64,000 nt of DNA from Rossellomorea aquimaris (GTDB lineage: Bacteria > Bacillota > Bacilli > Bacillales > Bacillaceae_B), in the NCBI RefSeq assembly GCF_035590735.1, contig NZ_CP141595.1, positions 2,389,001 through 2,453,000 on the forward strand, written 5' to 3'. Made by a program: the position numbers and the translations under genes. This document shows positions 33,850 to 42,342 of this stretch, piece after piece. How positions within the stretch are numbered: the first letter of the stretch is position 1; each line of letters starts with the position of its first letter. The notes beneath the pieces were generated by a model. The model saw nothing but the letters and a program-made list of their open reading frames with translations, was not told where the DNA came from and searched no databases.

Positions 33850-34626
33850 TTAAAGCGCCTCGCTCATGATCGATTTCTTTTCAAAGGTTTCTTCAAACCA
33901 TTGAATCTTCTCCCGGAAACGGACCACTTCCCCGACGATGATCATGCTTGGATTCTCAATCTTTTCTTCTTTCACAATTTCGCTTATCGTTTCCAGCGTA
34001 CCTGTCACGGTTCTTTGCACTTCTGTTGTTCCCCAGTGGACAAGTGCTACAGGAGTATCCTTGCACTTCCCATATTGAATGAGCTTTTCCTTAATATAAG
34101 GGAGATTCCCTACTCCCATATATATAGCCAGGGTATCGATTCCTTTGGCCAGACTCTCCCATTTTTCATCTTCTTGTTGATTATTTTGTTTATGCCCGGT
34201 AACAAAGGCGACACTTGAGCTGGCTTCCCGGTGTGTAACGGGAATCCCTGCATAGGCAGCCGCTGCTATACCTGAAGTGATACCGGGGACGATTTCAAAG
34301 GGGATTCCTTTCTTGGCAAGTGCTTCTGCTTCTTCTCCTCCCCTTCCAAATACGAAGGGGTCCCCTCCTTTTAATCTCACCACTACCTTGCCGCTTGCAG
34401 CATAACGCACGAGAAAATGATTGATTGTTTCTTGTTTCATCGTATGATAGTTTGGCAGTTTCCCGCAGTATATCAAATCGGCTCCTTTTTTCGCATAGGT
34501 GAGAAGCTCTTTATTCACCAGACGGTCATATAATATAACGTCTGCTTTTTGTATTGATTTCAATGCTTTTAATGTGATTAATTCAGGATCTCCAGGACCC
34601 GCTCCCACCAGGTAAACTTTCCCCAT
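33850..34626 (-). CDS. cobA: Uroporphyrinogen-III C-methyltransferase
   Basis: A 258-residue SUMT that methylates uroporphyrinogen III twice with SAM to precorrin-2. Motifs are VYLVGAGPGDPELITLKA at the start, VVRLKGGDPFVFGRGGEEAEAL, and VTHREASSSVAFVTGH. It is a stand-alone SUMT without a HemD fusion. GGAGGAAT precedes the ATG. Position between DUF3906 and sirB matches Bacillus ylnD. Confidence 0.95.
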   Translation of the reverse strand: MGKVYLVGAGPGDPELITLKALKSIQKADVILYDRLVNKELLTYAKKGADLIYCGKLPNYHTMKQETINHFLVRYAASGKVVVRLKGGDPFVFGRGGEEAEALAKKGIPFEIVPGITSGIAAAAYAGIPVTHREASSSVAFVTGHKQNNQQEDEKWESLAKGIDTLAIYMGVGNLPYIKEKLIQYGKCKDTPVALVHWGTTEVQRTVTGTLETISEIVKEEKIENPSMIIVGEVVRFREKIQWFEETFEKKSIMSEAL

Positions 34627-34639
34627 CCATTATTCCTCC

Positions 34640-34864
34640 TTAAGATTTGATGATTGTTTCCTGTTCATGCAGAACAAACCCTGCACCATTTCCCCGGATT
34701 TTACGTTTCTCGTAAAGAGAGATGTCTACCACATCAGGTTTTTTTAAAAAATACTTCTCAAGTTCTATTTCTACTAGATCAAAGGCCAACTCATCTGATT
34801 GAGCCGCAACTACGACAATCGTGACAAAAACGCGAGTAGTGACTTCAAATCGATACAAATTCAT
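34640..34864 (-). CDS. DUF3906 family small protein
   Basis: A 74-residue soluble protein (MNLYRFEVTTRVFVTIVVVA..KIRGNGAGFVLHEQETI) of an uncharacterised family that accompanies the sulfite reductase gene in Bacillaceae. It lies between the reductase (13-base gap) and cobA (13-base gap). No cysteines are present, so a ferredoxin role is excluded; a regulatory or assembly role is possible but unsupported. Confidence 0.8.
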   Translation of the reverse strand: MNLYRFEVTTRVFVTIVVVAAQSDELAFDLVEIELEKYFLKKPDVVDISLYEKRKIRGNGAGFVLHEQETIIKS

Positions 34865-34877
34865 CCCCTGTGCCTCC

Positions 34878-36488
34878 TTAAGCTTCCTGAAGTAATTGAT
34901 CTAACGATTCTTGAAGGGGAGCGGTACCAACCCGGTTGATATAGTCAAAAAAGGCTTCTCCCGGTTCTTTTGTTTGTTTAAAATGAAGGAGCAATTGCTT
35001 GACCACCCCTGTTAGATTGCCGGCCTCCACTTTCCCTTTTAATTTTTCATTCAGTTTTCCACCGTCCTGAAGAGTTCCTCCGACGTATATTTCAAATGCT
35101 TCGATCATCTTCTTATCTTTCGTTCTCATTTTAATTCCTTGAAGCCCGATATCTGCGATTTGTCGTTGACCGCATGAATTCGGGCATCCCACCATGTGGA
35201 TCCTTACCGGGACGTCCAATGAAAGTTCCTGATCCAATTGATTGGCGATTTGTCTCATCCGTTCCTTCGTTTCCACTAAAGCTAGATTACAATATTCGAT
35301 CCCTGTGCATGAAACAGAATACCCGATGAAGGATAGGGGACTTGTTGAAATACGATCAAATATTTTCTCAGAGAGCAAAGCATCAACGTGTTCATCTGGT
35401 ATATTTGGAATGATGAGATTTTGAGAGTTACAGTTTCTCAGTTCTCCATTACCGTATTTTTTGGAAATCTTCGCAAGCTCATATACTTCATCAGAATTTA
35501 AGCGCCCAACCGGTACATTCAGCCCCACATAATTGAGTCCCTTCTGTTTCTGTGGATGTACTCCGTAGAAATACCCCGCATTCCAACCTTCCACGGCATC
35601 CACTCCCGCAGGTAAAAGCTCAACATACTGTATTAGCGTTTCCTTGAATTTCTCTGGACCCCAATCTGCCATTAAAAATTTCAACCGGGCCAAATGTCTT
35701 TTTTCCCGATAACCGAAGTCACGAAAAATCGTGGTGACGGCTATCGCAACTTCCTTCACTTGGTGAGGAAGGATGAATACATCCAACTCCTGGGCGAGGA
35801 ATGGTCTTGCGGCCAATCCTCCACCAATCTTCAGATGGAAGCCGACTTCTTCTTTACCATCTATCAGCTTTTTTGCCGGAACAAAGGAAACACAATTGAT
35901 TTCAGCATTCGACGCGTTCTTGATATTTGCGGAGATTGCTACTTTATATTTTCGAGGTAAATTTGAAAAATCTTCGTTGTGCTGGAAGAAATCATATACG
36001 TCTTTCACAATGCCCCGTGTATCGAAAAGTTCATCAGGATCGATTCCTGCCAGGGGATTCCCCACGATATTACGTGTGATATCACCACATGCACCGGCAG
36101 AAGACAATCCGACCTTTTCCAGACGATTAAAGATGTCGGGAATCTGTTCAATCTTCAACCAGTGAAATTGGATCGCCTGGCGGGTGGTGATATCATAGAC
36201 GTCTCTTCCATACTCTTTACAAACGGCAGCAAGTTCCCGTGCCTGTTCATAGGTCAGGATGCCCGACGGAACGTTCACTCTCATCATGAAATAGCCGTCT
36301 TCCTTTGGTCTTTGTAAATACAATCCTGCCCATTTAAACTTATCCCACTCTTCTTTCGGAATCGAAGAGAATCCGTTTTCCGCATAGTACGGAATATCAT
36401 CAAATATAGACAACCCGTCTTTCTCCAGTTTCCATTGTTCCGTTTTATTCAATTTTTCATTTGACTCCCATGATTTTGAATATGCCAT
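34878..36488 (-). CDS. Ferredoxin-type assimilatory sulfite (nitrite) reductase
   Basis: A 536-residue siroheme/[4Fe-4S] reductase with the two-fold repeat of the family. The cluster ligands are Cys394 and Cys400 (SCTGIEYCNLA) and Cys435 and Cys439 (GCPNSCG). The siroheme-binding basic residues lie near TTRQAIQFHW and RNIVGNPLAG. Operon context (sulfate reduction plus siroheme genes) assigns it to sulfite rather than nitrite. It takes the place of the NADPH-dependent CysJI of Bacillus subtilis; no flavoprotein partner is encoded nearby, so ferredoxin is the likely donor. Confidence 0.9.
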   Translation of the reverse strand: MAYSKSWESNEKLNKTEQWKLEKDGLSIFDDIPYYAENGFSSIPKEEWDKFKWAGLYLQRPKEDGYFMMRVNVPSGILTYEQARELAAVCKEYGRDVYDITTRQAIQFHWLKIEQIPDIFNRLEKVGLSSAGACGDITRNIVGNPLAGIDPDELFDTRGIVKDVYDFFQHNEDFSNLPRKYKVAISANIKNASNAEINCVSFVPAKKLIDGKEEVGFHLKIGGGLAARPFLAQELDVFILPHQVKEVAIAVTTIFRDFGYREKRHLARLKFLMADWGPEKFKETLIQYVELLPAGVDAVEGWNAGYFYGVHPQKQKGLNYVGLNVPVGRLNSDEVYELAKISKKYGNGELRNCNSQNLIIPNIPDEHVDALLSEKIFDRISTSPLSFIGYSVSCTGIEYCNLALVETKERMRQIANQLDQELSLDVPVRIHMVGCPNSCGQRQIADIGLQGIKMRTKDKKMIEAFEIYVGGTLQDGGKLNEKLKGKVEAGNLTGVVKQLLLHFKQTKEPGEAFFDYINRVGTAPLQESLDQLLQEA

Positions 36489-36500
36489 GCTTTTCTCCCC

Positions 36501-37103
36501 CTATATAAGCTGTTTTTGGTTCAATACAGTTAGTAAGTACTCCACGCATTCTTCAATTGAATGTTTTTCTGTATCCAGCACCACTTCCGGTTTTTCAGGT
36601 TCCTCATAAGGAGCACTGATTCCTGTGAAATGTGTGATTTCCTCTTTACGGGCTTTTTTGTACAATCCTTTTGGATCACGTTTTTCACATTCTTCTAACG
36701 AACAATGCACATATACTTCTATAAATTCATCAGTCTCCACTAAATTTCGTACGAGAGCACGGTCTTCCCTGTAAGGTGAAATAAAGGCCGTCAGTACAAT
36801 TTGTCCGCTATCGATGAAAAGTTTGGACACCTCACCGATTCTCCGGATATTCTCCTTACGATCTTCTTCCTTGAATCCCAAATCATGATTTAATCCATGA
36901 CGGACATTATCTCCGTCCAGAACATAGACTTGTTTTCCTTGTTGAAAAAGGGAGTGAGACAATGCATTGGCGACACTCGATTTCCCTGAAGCGGATAAAC
37001 CTGTGAACCATAAAATAAAGCTTTGATGTCCATTTTTTTTTCGTCTCTCCTGTTTCGTTACTGCGGTTTCATGCCATACGATGTTTTCTGTTTTTTCATT
37101 CAA
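36501..37103 (-). CDS. cysC: Adenylyl-sulfate kinase
   Basis: A 200-residue APS kinase making PAPS from APS and ATP. The P-loop is GLSASGKSS (35-43), followed by [17 protein letters not shown] and FISPYREDR. Length is normal. The gene sits 12-13 bases from both sat and the reductase. Since CysH here has Fe-S ligands and may reduce APS directly, CysC may supply PAPS for an alternative branch. Confidence 0.95.
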   Translation of the reverse strand: MNEKTENIVWHETAVTKQERRKKNGHQSFILWFTGLSASGKSSVANALSHSLFQQGKQVYVLDGDNVRHGLNHDLGFKEEDRKENIRRIGEVSKLFIDSGQIVLTAFISPYREDRALVRNLVETDEFIEVYVHCSLEECEKRDPKGLYKKARKEEITHFTGISAPYEEPEKPEVVLDTEKHSIEECVEYLLTVLNQKQLI

Positions 37104-37116
37104 CCCCGTACCCTCC

Positions 37117-38262
37117 TTAAGTCGTTTGTCCAGCTTCTTGTTTTAAACCTCTAATTAACACTTCGATCACTTCAGGGCGACTGAACGTTGAAGGGGGAAC
37201 TTCCCCGTTGCGGAGCATCCCTCTCACTTTTGTCCCTGATAAAATGACGTGATCGGTCTTATCATGAGGACATGTTTTCGTAGTCGCCATCCCTTCGCAT
37301 CTCTCACAGTAAAAACTATGCTCGAAGCGGAGAGGGGTAATCCCTATCTCACCTTCACTGAACTGATCAAATATTTTCTGCGCATCATAGGTACCATAAT
37401 AATCGCCAACACCAGCATGATCTCTTCCGACGATAAAGTGCGTGCATCCATAATTTTTACGTACCAATGCATGGAAGATGGCTTCCCTTGGACCCGCGTA
37501 CCTCATGGCAGCAGGGAATACTCCTAAAAACACACGATCTTTAGGGTAATAGTTCTGTAACAGAACTTCATAACTCTCCATTCTAATGCCGGCTGAGATA
37601 TCATCCGCCTTTGTTTCGCCAACCAATGGATTTAAGAAGAGTGCATCAACGGTTTCCAATGCCGTTTTCTGAATATACTCGTGGGCCCTGTGAACAGGAT
37701 TTCTCGTTTGAAATCCGACAATCGTTTTCCATCCCTTTTCCTTAAACAACTTTCTGGTTTCACTTGGGTCAAATGTATACTCGGTGAAGGGTTTCGAAAG
37801 ACGTTTAATAAGACTGATCTTCCCACCTACGTACACATCTCCCCGTTGGAATAATTTCTTGACACCTGGATGATCCGCGTCGGTCGTTCCGTATACGAGA
37901 AGGGCTTCTTTCTGTTTATCCGGTTCATAAATATCCTCTACTTCAATGAGTCCATAGGTTTCTCCCTTATAAACAAGACGGCTCTTTATGCCTTTCTTTA
38001 CGTCTCCTGCTTTTTCTTTTGCAATGGGGAGGGTAATCGGGATGCTCCACACATTGCCATTTCGCAATCGTAATGTTTCCACCACTTGTTGATAATCTAC
38101 TTCGGTCATGAATCCACTTATTGGGCTGTAAGCACCTATTCCAATGAGTTCCAAATCACTTAACGCAGTTTCGTCTAAAGGAATCTCATGGAGAATATCC
38201 TCATAAAGTTCTTCTGGTAAATATGATTGAACAAGCTTTCCTCCGTGGGGCTGTAAACTCAT
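37117..38262 (-). CDS. sat: Sulfate adenylyltransferase
   Basis: A 381-residue ATP sulfurylase of the homo-oligomeric type. The active-site motifs are [16 protein letters not shown] (QxRNPxHxxH), [12 protein letters not shown] and the zinc-like cluster [15 protein letters not shown]. The second of two adjacent ATGs is used ([11 protein letters not shown]) since it matches family members and is better spaced from AGGAGG. The enzyme has no fused APS kinase; cysC is the next gene. Confidence 0.95.
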   Translation of the reverse strand: MSLQPHGGKLVQSYLPEELYEDILHEIPLDETALSDLELIGIGAYSPISGFMTEVDYQQVVETLRLRNGNVWSIPITLPIAKEKAGDVKKGIKSRLVYKGETYGLIEVEDIYEPDKQKEALLVYGTTDADHPGVKKLFQRGDVYVGGKISLIKRLSKPFTEYTFDPSETRKLFKEKGWKTIVGFQTRNPVHRAHEYIQKTALETVDALFLNPLVGETKADDISAGIRMESYEVLLQNYYPKDRVFLGVFPAAMRYAGPREAIFHALVRKNYGCTHFIVGRDHAGVGDYYGTYDAQKIFDQFSEGEIGITPLRFEHSFYCERCEGMATTKTCPHDKTDHVILSGTKVRGMLRNGEVPPSTFSRPEVIEVLIRGLKQEAGQTT

Positions 38263-38303
38263 CATTTATCCTCCTTAACATATTGTTTTAATCGGAATTA
38301 AGA

Positions 38304-39368
38304 TTAAATCCCTCCTCCGTCTTCGTGAACGGATCGCCTTTCTTCATTGATCACTCGCATGAGGGACAATGCTCCCACAGTAGCGATAATGACGCTTATT
38401 GGGACCACGATCGAATACATATCGCTATCGATCACGAGCTTTACTAAAAAATAGGAAATACTGAGTGAAATCAAGGGAGAGACCACCCATATTTTGACGA
38501 TTTTTTTGACAATTTTCTTTTGCAGCATATGTTTTCCGTTCTTCGCCATCCCGAGGCCTATGATAGAGGACGAAGTAACCTGAGTCAGCGGGATCGGTAA
38601 TCCATACAGTGAGCTCACCATCACAAGGATCGCTCCTGTAGATGAAATGATAATTCCTTCGGCTTTTGAATATTGTGTAATTTTTTTACCGTTTGTTTCC
38701 ACTACTTTTTTCCCGAGTAAGATAGCTCCGAGGGCAACGAATAAACCTCCCAGCCAAATCCCCCGCGAGGGAGATATTAAACCCGCACCCACTAATGGAC
38801 CGACAGCGTTTGCTACATTATTCATCCCTGCCGAAAAGGCTTCAAAGAACCCCGCGATGATCAAAAGGTATGCAAGCCACCTTTTTTCCAAATGGAAACC
38901 ACGCTTTTCAAGCTTTACTAAACATATTCCGAATACCCATGTCACTCCGAAGGCAATGACCGGGACAATCACCCAGAATGACATGATCGTTAAGAGTGAC
39001 TTCACATAAAGAACCTGATATGCGACTCCGACTCCTACAACCGCTCCGACCGTTACTTCACTTGTAGACAGCGGGATTCCGATCACATTTGCCAGAAACA
39101 AGGAAATGGTGGCGGATAACAATATGATGACCACGATTTTGATGGAGAGTACATGTTGAGGGATAATCCCTGAACTTATGGTTTTCACTACTTCTCCACC
39201 ACCTAATACCGCCCCGCTCAGGACACCGACTGCGCAGATCCATAATGCAACCCTGATGTTCTTTATGGCTCCTGCACCATACGCAACACCCATCGATGCT
39301 GCCGCTCCACTGGCACCAATGTTCATAGCGAAAAACAAACTTATGATCAGGGCGAATACTTCAATCAA
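38304..39368 (-). CDS. cysP: Sulfate permease CysP (PiT family)
   Basis: A 354-residue membrane protein of the inorganic phosphate transporter (PiT) family with about 10-11 helices. Signatures are NIGASGAAASMGVAYGAG near the N-terminus and the inverted copy SAGMNNVANAVGPLVGAG. Placement between cysH and sat assigns it to sulfate uptake, as shown for Bacillus CysP. The start is TTG with GAGGTGA six bases upstream. Confidence 0.92.
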   Translation of the reverse strand: MIEVFALIISLFFAMNIGASGAAASMGVAYGAGAIKNIRVALWICAVGVLSGAVLGGGEVVKTISSGIIPQHVLSIKIVVIILLSATISLFLANVIGIPLSTSEVTVGAVVGVGVAYQVLYVKSLLTIMSFWVIVPVIAFGVTWVFGICLVKLEKRGFHLEKRWLAYLLIIAGFFEAFSAGMNNVANAVGPLVGAGLISPSRGIWLGGLFVALGAILLGKKVVETNGKKITQYSKAEGIIISSTGAILVMVSSLYGLPIPLTQVTSSSIIGLGMAKNGKHMLQKKIVKKIVKIWVVSPLISLSISYFLVKLVIDSDMYSIVVPISVIIATVGALSLMRVINEERRSVHEDGGGI

Positions 39369-39383
39369 AGAATGTCACCTCTT

Positions 39384-40082
39384 TTAATGAAGACCGCATT
39401 CGGTTTTCCCTTTTCCATTCCATCTTCCGGAGCGGAGATCATTGATGTCTATGGCTTTCGTTGTACAGTGAAAGCATCCGATACTTGGATACCCCTGATC
39501 ATGAAGTGGATTATATGATAGGTTATGTTTATGGACATACCTCCAAATCTCTTTCCAGGTCCAGTGAATCAAAGGGCAAATCTTAACCGATTGAAATTTA
39601 TCATCTTTATTGATGAATTCAACCTGACTTCTTGTCGGTGATTGCTCCCTTCTTAATCCTGAAATCCAGGCATTTCCTTTAGATAAAGTTTCTTTTAAAG
39701 GGTCGAGCTTTCGAATTTGACAGCATTGGTTCGGATTTCGCTCCCACAACTTATCACCATGTGTTTCTGCTTGCTCTTGGAGCGTCAACTCAGGCTTTTT
39801 CATATGAATGGTGATACCAGGATACTTCTCCTTCACCTTTTCAATCGTTTCGTAGGTTTCTTTGAAATGAACACCCGTATCAAGAAATACTATGGTTGCT
39901 TCAGGTTGAACTTTGGTTAGGAGGTCGATTAATACGATCCCTTCTATCCCAAAACTGCATGCATATACGACACTTTCACCATAATGATCATACGTCCACT
40001 CTAGTACGTTTACCGCTCCTTTATAGACCGGATCAATTTCAAATTGGACAGATGATTTTTTCCAAGTTTGATAGGTTAACAT
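39384..40082 (-). CDS. cysH: (Phospho)adenylyl-sulfate reductase
   Basis: A 232-residue reductase that makes sulfite from APS and/or PAPS with thioredoxin. It has the Cys pairs Cys120-Cys121 and Cys203-x-x-Cys206, ligands of a [4Fe-4S] cluster, and the terminal catalytic ECGLH (Cys229). Such cluster-bearing enzymes use APS, and the Bacillus subtilis enzyme also uses PAPS. A hairpin terminator stands just upstream, between yezD and this gene, with no new promoter visible. Confidence 0.95.
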   Translation of the reverse strand: MLTYQTWKKSSVQFEIDPVYKGAVNVLEWTYDHYGESVVYACSFGIEGIVLIDLLTKVQPEATIVFLDTGVHFKETYETIEKVKEKYPGITIHMKKPELTLQEQAETHGDKLWERNPNQCCQIRKLDPLKETLSKGNAWISGLRREQSPTRSQVEFINKDDKFQSVKICPLIHWTWKEIWRYVHKHNLSYNPLHDQGYPSIGCFHCTTKAIDINDLRSGRWNGKGKTECGLH

Positions 40083-40110
40083 GATACACCCCTTTCCCGC
40101 TCATCCAAAC

Positions 40111-40165
40111 AAAAAGAGGCGCTAACAAGATATAGGGATTTCCTTTATCTGTGTTATACGCCTCT
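40111..40165 (-). terminator. Hairpin terminator between yezD and cysH
   Basis: AGAGGCG arm pairs (40115-40121 with 40159-40165), extended by an inner TAACA/TGTTA stem and followed on the minus strand by TTTTTG. It lies inside the operon, 33 bases before cysH, so it should limit transcription into cysH-sirC. Confidence 0.75.
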
Positions 40166-40181
40166 AGTTTGTCTAGTCAGC

Positions 40182-40337
40182 TTATTTAATTCGCACTTTC
40201 TCATTTTTCTCCAATTGAATGACTTTACCGTCCTGCACCACGATGGTAATTGATCCGAAACTCATCGTCTTCAACATCGAAGTGATCTTCTCGACTACTA
40301 CATCGTACTGTGCTTCTTGATTATTTTCTTTAGTCAC
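40182..40337 (-). CDS. yezD: YezD family small protein (DUF2292)
   Basis: A 51-residue protein, VTKENNQEAQYDVVVEKITS... ending LEKNEKVRIK, matching the YezD family. The start is GTG preceded by TGGGGGAA. It follows the SAM riboswitch and precedes cysH; family members are repeatedly found next to sulfur genes. Function is unknown, possibly an RNA- or protein-binding regulator of the operon (inference). Confidence 0.85.
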   Translation of the reverse strand: MTKENNQEAQYDVVVEKITSMLKTMSFGSITIVVQDGKVIQLEKNEKVRIK

Positions 40338-40378
40338 ATGATTCCCCCAATTTTCATCTTATCCAGAAAAATCATGAA

Positions 40379-40529
40379 TGAAAAAAACAACCTCCCATTT
40401 TGGAAAGTTGTTCAGGTAAGGATACCTTATCTTCCAAAATGACTTCACATTTTGCTGGAATTAGCACCTTACATAACGTAGGTTGCTGGGCTTCGCGGGG
40501 CCAGATCCCTCCACCACTCTGGATAAGAG
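40379..40529 (-). ncRNA. SAM-I (S-box) riboswitch with terminator
   Basis: Minus-strand aptamer 40425-40529: P1 CTTATC/GATAAG, the conserved AGAGTGGTGGAGGGA, CTGGCCC, GAAGCCCAGCAACC blocks of the S-box. The expression platform is a terminator (AACAACTTTCC / GGGAGGTTGTT, 40385-40411) with a seven-T tail. High SAM should shut off yezD-cysH-...-sirC. Confidence 0.96.
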
Positions 40530-40550
40530 TTATTAATTTTAATATTCTAA

Positions 40551-40578
40551 ATAATATCACATTCTGCATGGAAGTCAA
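40551..40578 (-). promoter_or_regulatory. Promoter of the S-box/cys operon
   Basis: Minus-strand TTGACT (40573-40578), 16-base spacer, TATTAT (40551-40556), 21 bases before the aptamer. Confidence 0.75.
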
Positions 40579-40693
40579 CCCGAGTTTTTCTATCGGATTT
40601 AAGTCTTTTGACTTATTTTTTTTGGAAATCCTTCATTCTCTTTATTTCTATTCGCTTTATGAAAGCTATAGGACACTATTTTTACATGAATGA

Positions 40694-41095
40694 TCAAAAT
40701 AATTGAAATATCAACTTACCGTCAATCACTTTTTTCTGGTCCTGATTGACGGCAAAAACTTTAAAATGCAAATGATCATCCTGTTTTTCTGATACTTCTG
40801 CAATCAATGTAATGACATCGTCCAAAAAAACCATCCCTTTAAAGCGGACGGTATACTCTTTGATAAATCCTTCTTCATAATGATCACTAAAAAGCTTGGA
40901 GACATTACCCATTGACCACATGCCATGGGCAATGATTCCTGGAAGACCCAGTTTTTGGGCTTCCTCATCGATCGTATGAATGGGGTTATAATCCCCCGAT
41001 GCTCCTGCATATTTGATTAAGTCCATTCTCGAGACTGGAGATAATTCAACTAGGGGAAGGGTTTCACTTATATTAAGGGCCGATAGTTTAGTCAT
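40694..41095 (-). CDS. MaoC-like (R)-hydratase/dehydratase, catalytic subunit
   Basis: A 133-residue hotdog protein with the hydratase-2 motif YAGASGDYNPIHTIDEEAQKLGLP and IIAHGM, giving the catalytic Asp/Asn and His. It hydrates enoyl-CoA to (R)-3-hydroxyacyl-CoA or the reverse. It overlaps the preceding MaoC-N gene by four bases (ATGA); the pair resembles the two-chain HadA-HadB dehydratases. It is the last gene of the TetR-linked cluster and no clear terminator follows. Confidence 0.85.
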   Translation of the reverse strand: MTKLSALNISETLPLVELSPVSRMDLIKYAGASGDYNPIHTIDEEAQKLGLPGIIAHGMWSMGNVSKLFSDHYEEGFIKEYTVRFKGMVFLDDVITLIAEVSEKQDDHLHFKVFAVNQDQKKVIDGKLIFQLF

Positions 41096-41541
41096 TTTCC
41101 CAACCTCTCTCTGACCGCTTCAGTGATAATGACGATCGCCTCGGAGGTGAAAATCCTATTTCCTCCTGAGTCTTCACCGATGTCTTCGATTACAAGAAAA
41201 CCAAGTGGTCCACCCGATCCTTTCCGCTCATAGTAATCTTTTATCTTCGTATAACACTGAATACATTCCCCAACCTTCAGTGGTCTTTCATAATGAAAAG
41301 ATTGTTCCCCATGAATTAATCCGACGTTAGGTAAATGAAAACCTTCAATCGTTCCATAGTCGAACACTCGTGGAAAAGTAGGGGGAGCAATATTCCCCCT
41401 GTATCTGGACCTTTTTCCTGCTTCTTCATCCACATATATGGGATGTGCATCACCGATGGCTTCGGCAAACTTATGAACCGCTCCTTTTTCCACACGATTT
41501 TCTATGGAAGTTGAGCGTTTACCGATATAAGATTGAAACAT
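41092..41541 (-). CDS. MaoC N-terminal-type dehydratase, partner subunit
   Basis: A 149-residue FAS1-type dehydratase domain. The region equivalent to the catalytic loop reads GDAHPIYVDEE and lacks the Asp/His pair seen in the neighbouring subunit, as in non-catalytic HadA-type partners. ATG 41541 is used because GAGGTGAAGG precedes it; a GTG three codons earlier has no spacing. It likely forms a heterodimer with the 40694-41095 product. Confidence 0.83.
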   Translation of the reverse strand: MFQSYIGKRSTSIENRVEKGAVHKFAEAIGDAHPIYVDEEAGKRSRYRGNIAPPTFPRVFDYGTIEGFHLPNVGLIHGEQSFHYERPLKVGECIQCYTKIKDYYERKGSGGPLGFLVIEDIGEDSGGNRIFTSEAIVIITEAVRERLGK

Positions 41542-41562
41542 ATCCTTCACCTCTTTCTCCCA

Positions 41563-42321
41563 TCAGGCTTTAGGCCCTCCAGCTACGTAGAGGATTTGGC
41601 CATTAACGAATGACGATCTTTCATCCGCAAAAAATGCCACTGCATTCGCTATATCTTCCGGTTGCCCGCTTCTTCCTACCGGAATGCCTTGAAGACTCGC
41701 TTCTACCAGTTGTTCAAAGGTTATTCCGATCCGTTTTGCCGTTTCTCTAGTCATTTCCGTTTCGATAAATCCGGGGGCGACAGCATTGGTCGTAATACCC
41801 AGAGGACCAAGCTCTATAGCCAAAGTTTTCGTTAAACCTTGAAGACCTGCTTTAGCCGTAGCGTAATTTGCCTGTCCCCGGTTACCGAGTGCAGAGGTAG
41901 AAGAGATATTAATAATTCGGCCATACCCGTTCTTCACCATATATCCTTGCGCTGCTTTCGCTACGTTAAATGAGCCTTTCAAATGCACATCCATGACCGT
42001 TTGCCAATCTGTATCAGTCATTTTAAACAGCAGGTTATCTCTGATGACTCCTGCATTGTTGACGACAATATCAACGGATCCGAAAGTTTCAAAGACTTCG
42101 TTTATTGCCTCTTCTACTTCCAGGGATTCTACTACATTCGCAACTTTTGTATATAGTTCATATTCGCTTAATTCCTCACTGACTTCCAAAAGTGCTTTTT
42201 CATTCACGTCAAGGATGGCAACTCTTGCCCCTTCTAGAGCAAAAAGCTTGGTAATCGCTTTACCGATCCCCCTGCTCCCGCCTGTTACTAAAGCTACTTT
42301 CCCTCTGAATCTTTCACCCAT
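41563..42321 (-). CDS. SDR-family oxidoreductase, FabG-like
   Basis: A 252-residue short-chain dehydrogenase. The NAD(P)-binding motif TGGSRGIGKA, the structural NNAG (VVNNAGVIRDN), catalytic Ser in INISSTSALGNRGQANYATAKAG and the YxxxK pair are present. It probably oxidises or reduces 3-oxo/3-hydroxyacyl-CoA next to the MaoC pair. GGAGGTAAT precedes the ATG. Cluster membership assigns it to acyl-CoA catabolism rather than fatty acid synthesis. Confidence 0.88.
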   Translation of the reverse strand: MGERFRGKVALVTGGSRGIGKAITKLFALEGARVAILDVNEKALLEVSEELSEYELYTKVANVVESLEVEEAINEVFETFGSVDIVVNNAGVIRDNLLFKMTDTDWQTVMDVHLKGSFNVAKAAQGYMVKNGYGRIINISSTSALGNRGQANYATAKAGLQGLTKTLAIELGPLGITTNAVAPGFIETEMTRETAKRIGITFEQLVEASLQGIPVGRSGQPEDIANAVAFFADERSSFVNGQILYVAGGPKA

Positions 42322-42342
42322 TCACATTACCTCCCTATCGAT

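Noticed and set aside
41563..42321. fabG of fatty acid synthesis
   Set aside because: There are no fab genes or FapR site nearby; it is inside the TetR-linked catabolic cluster.
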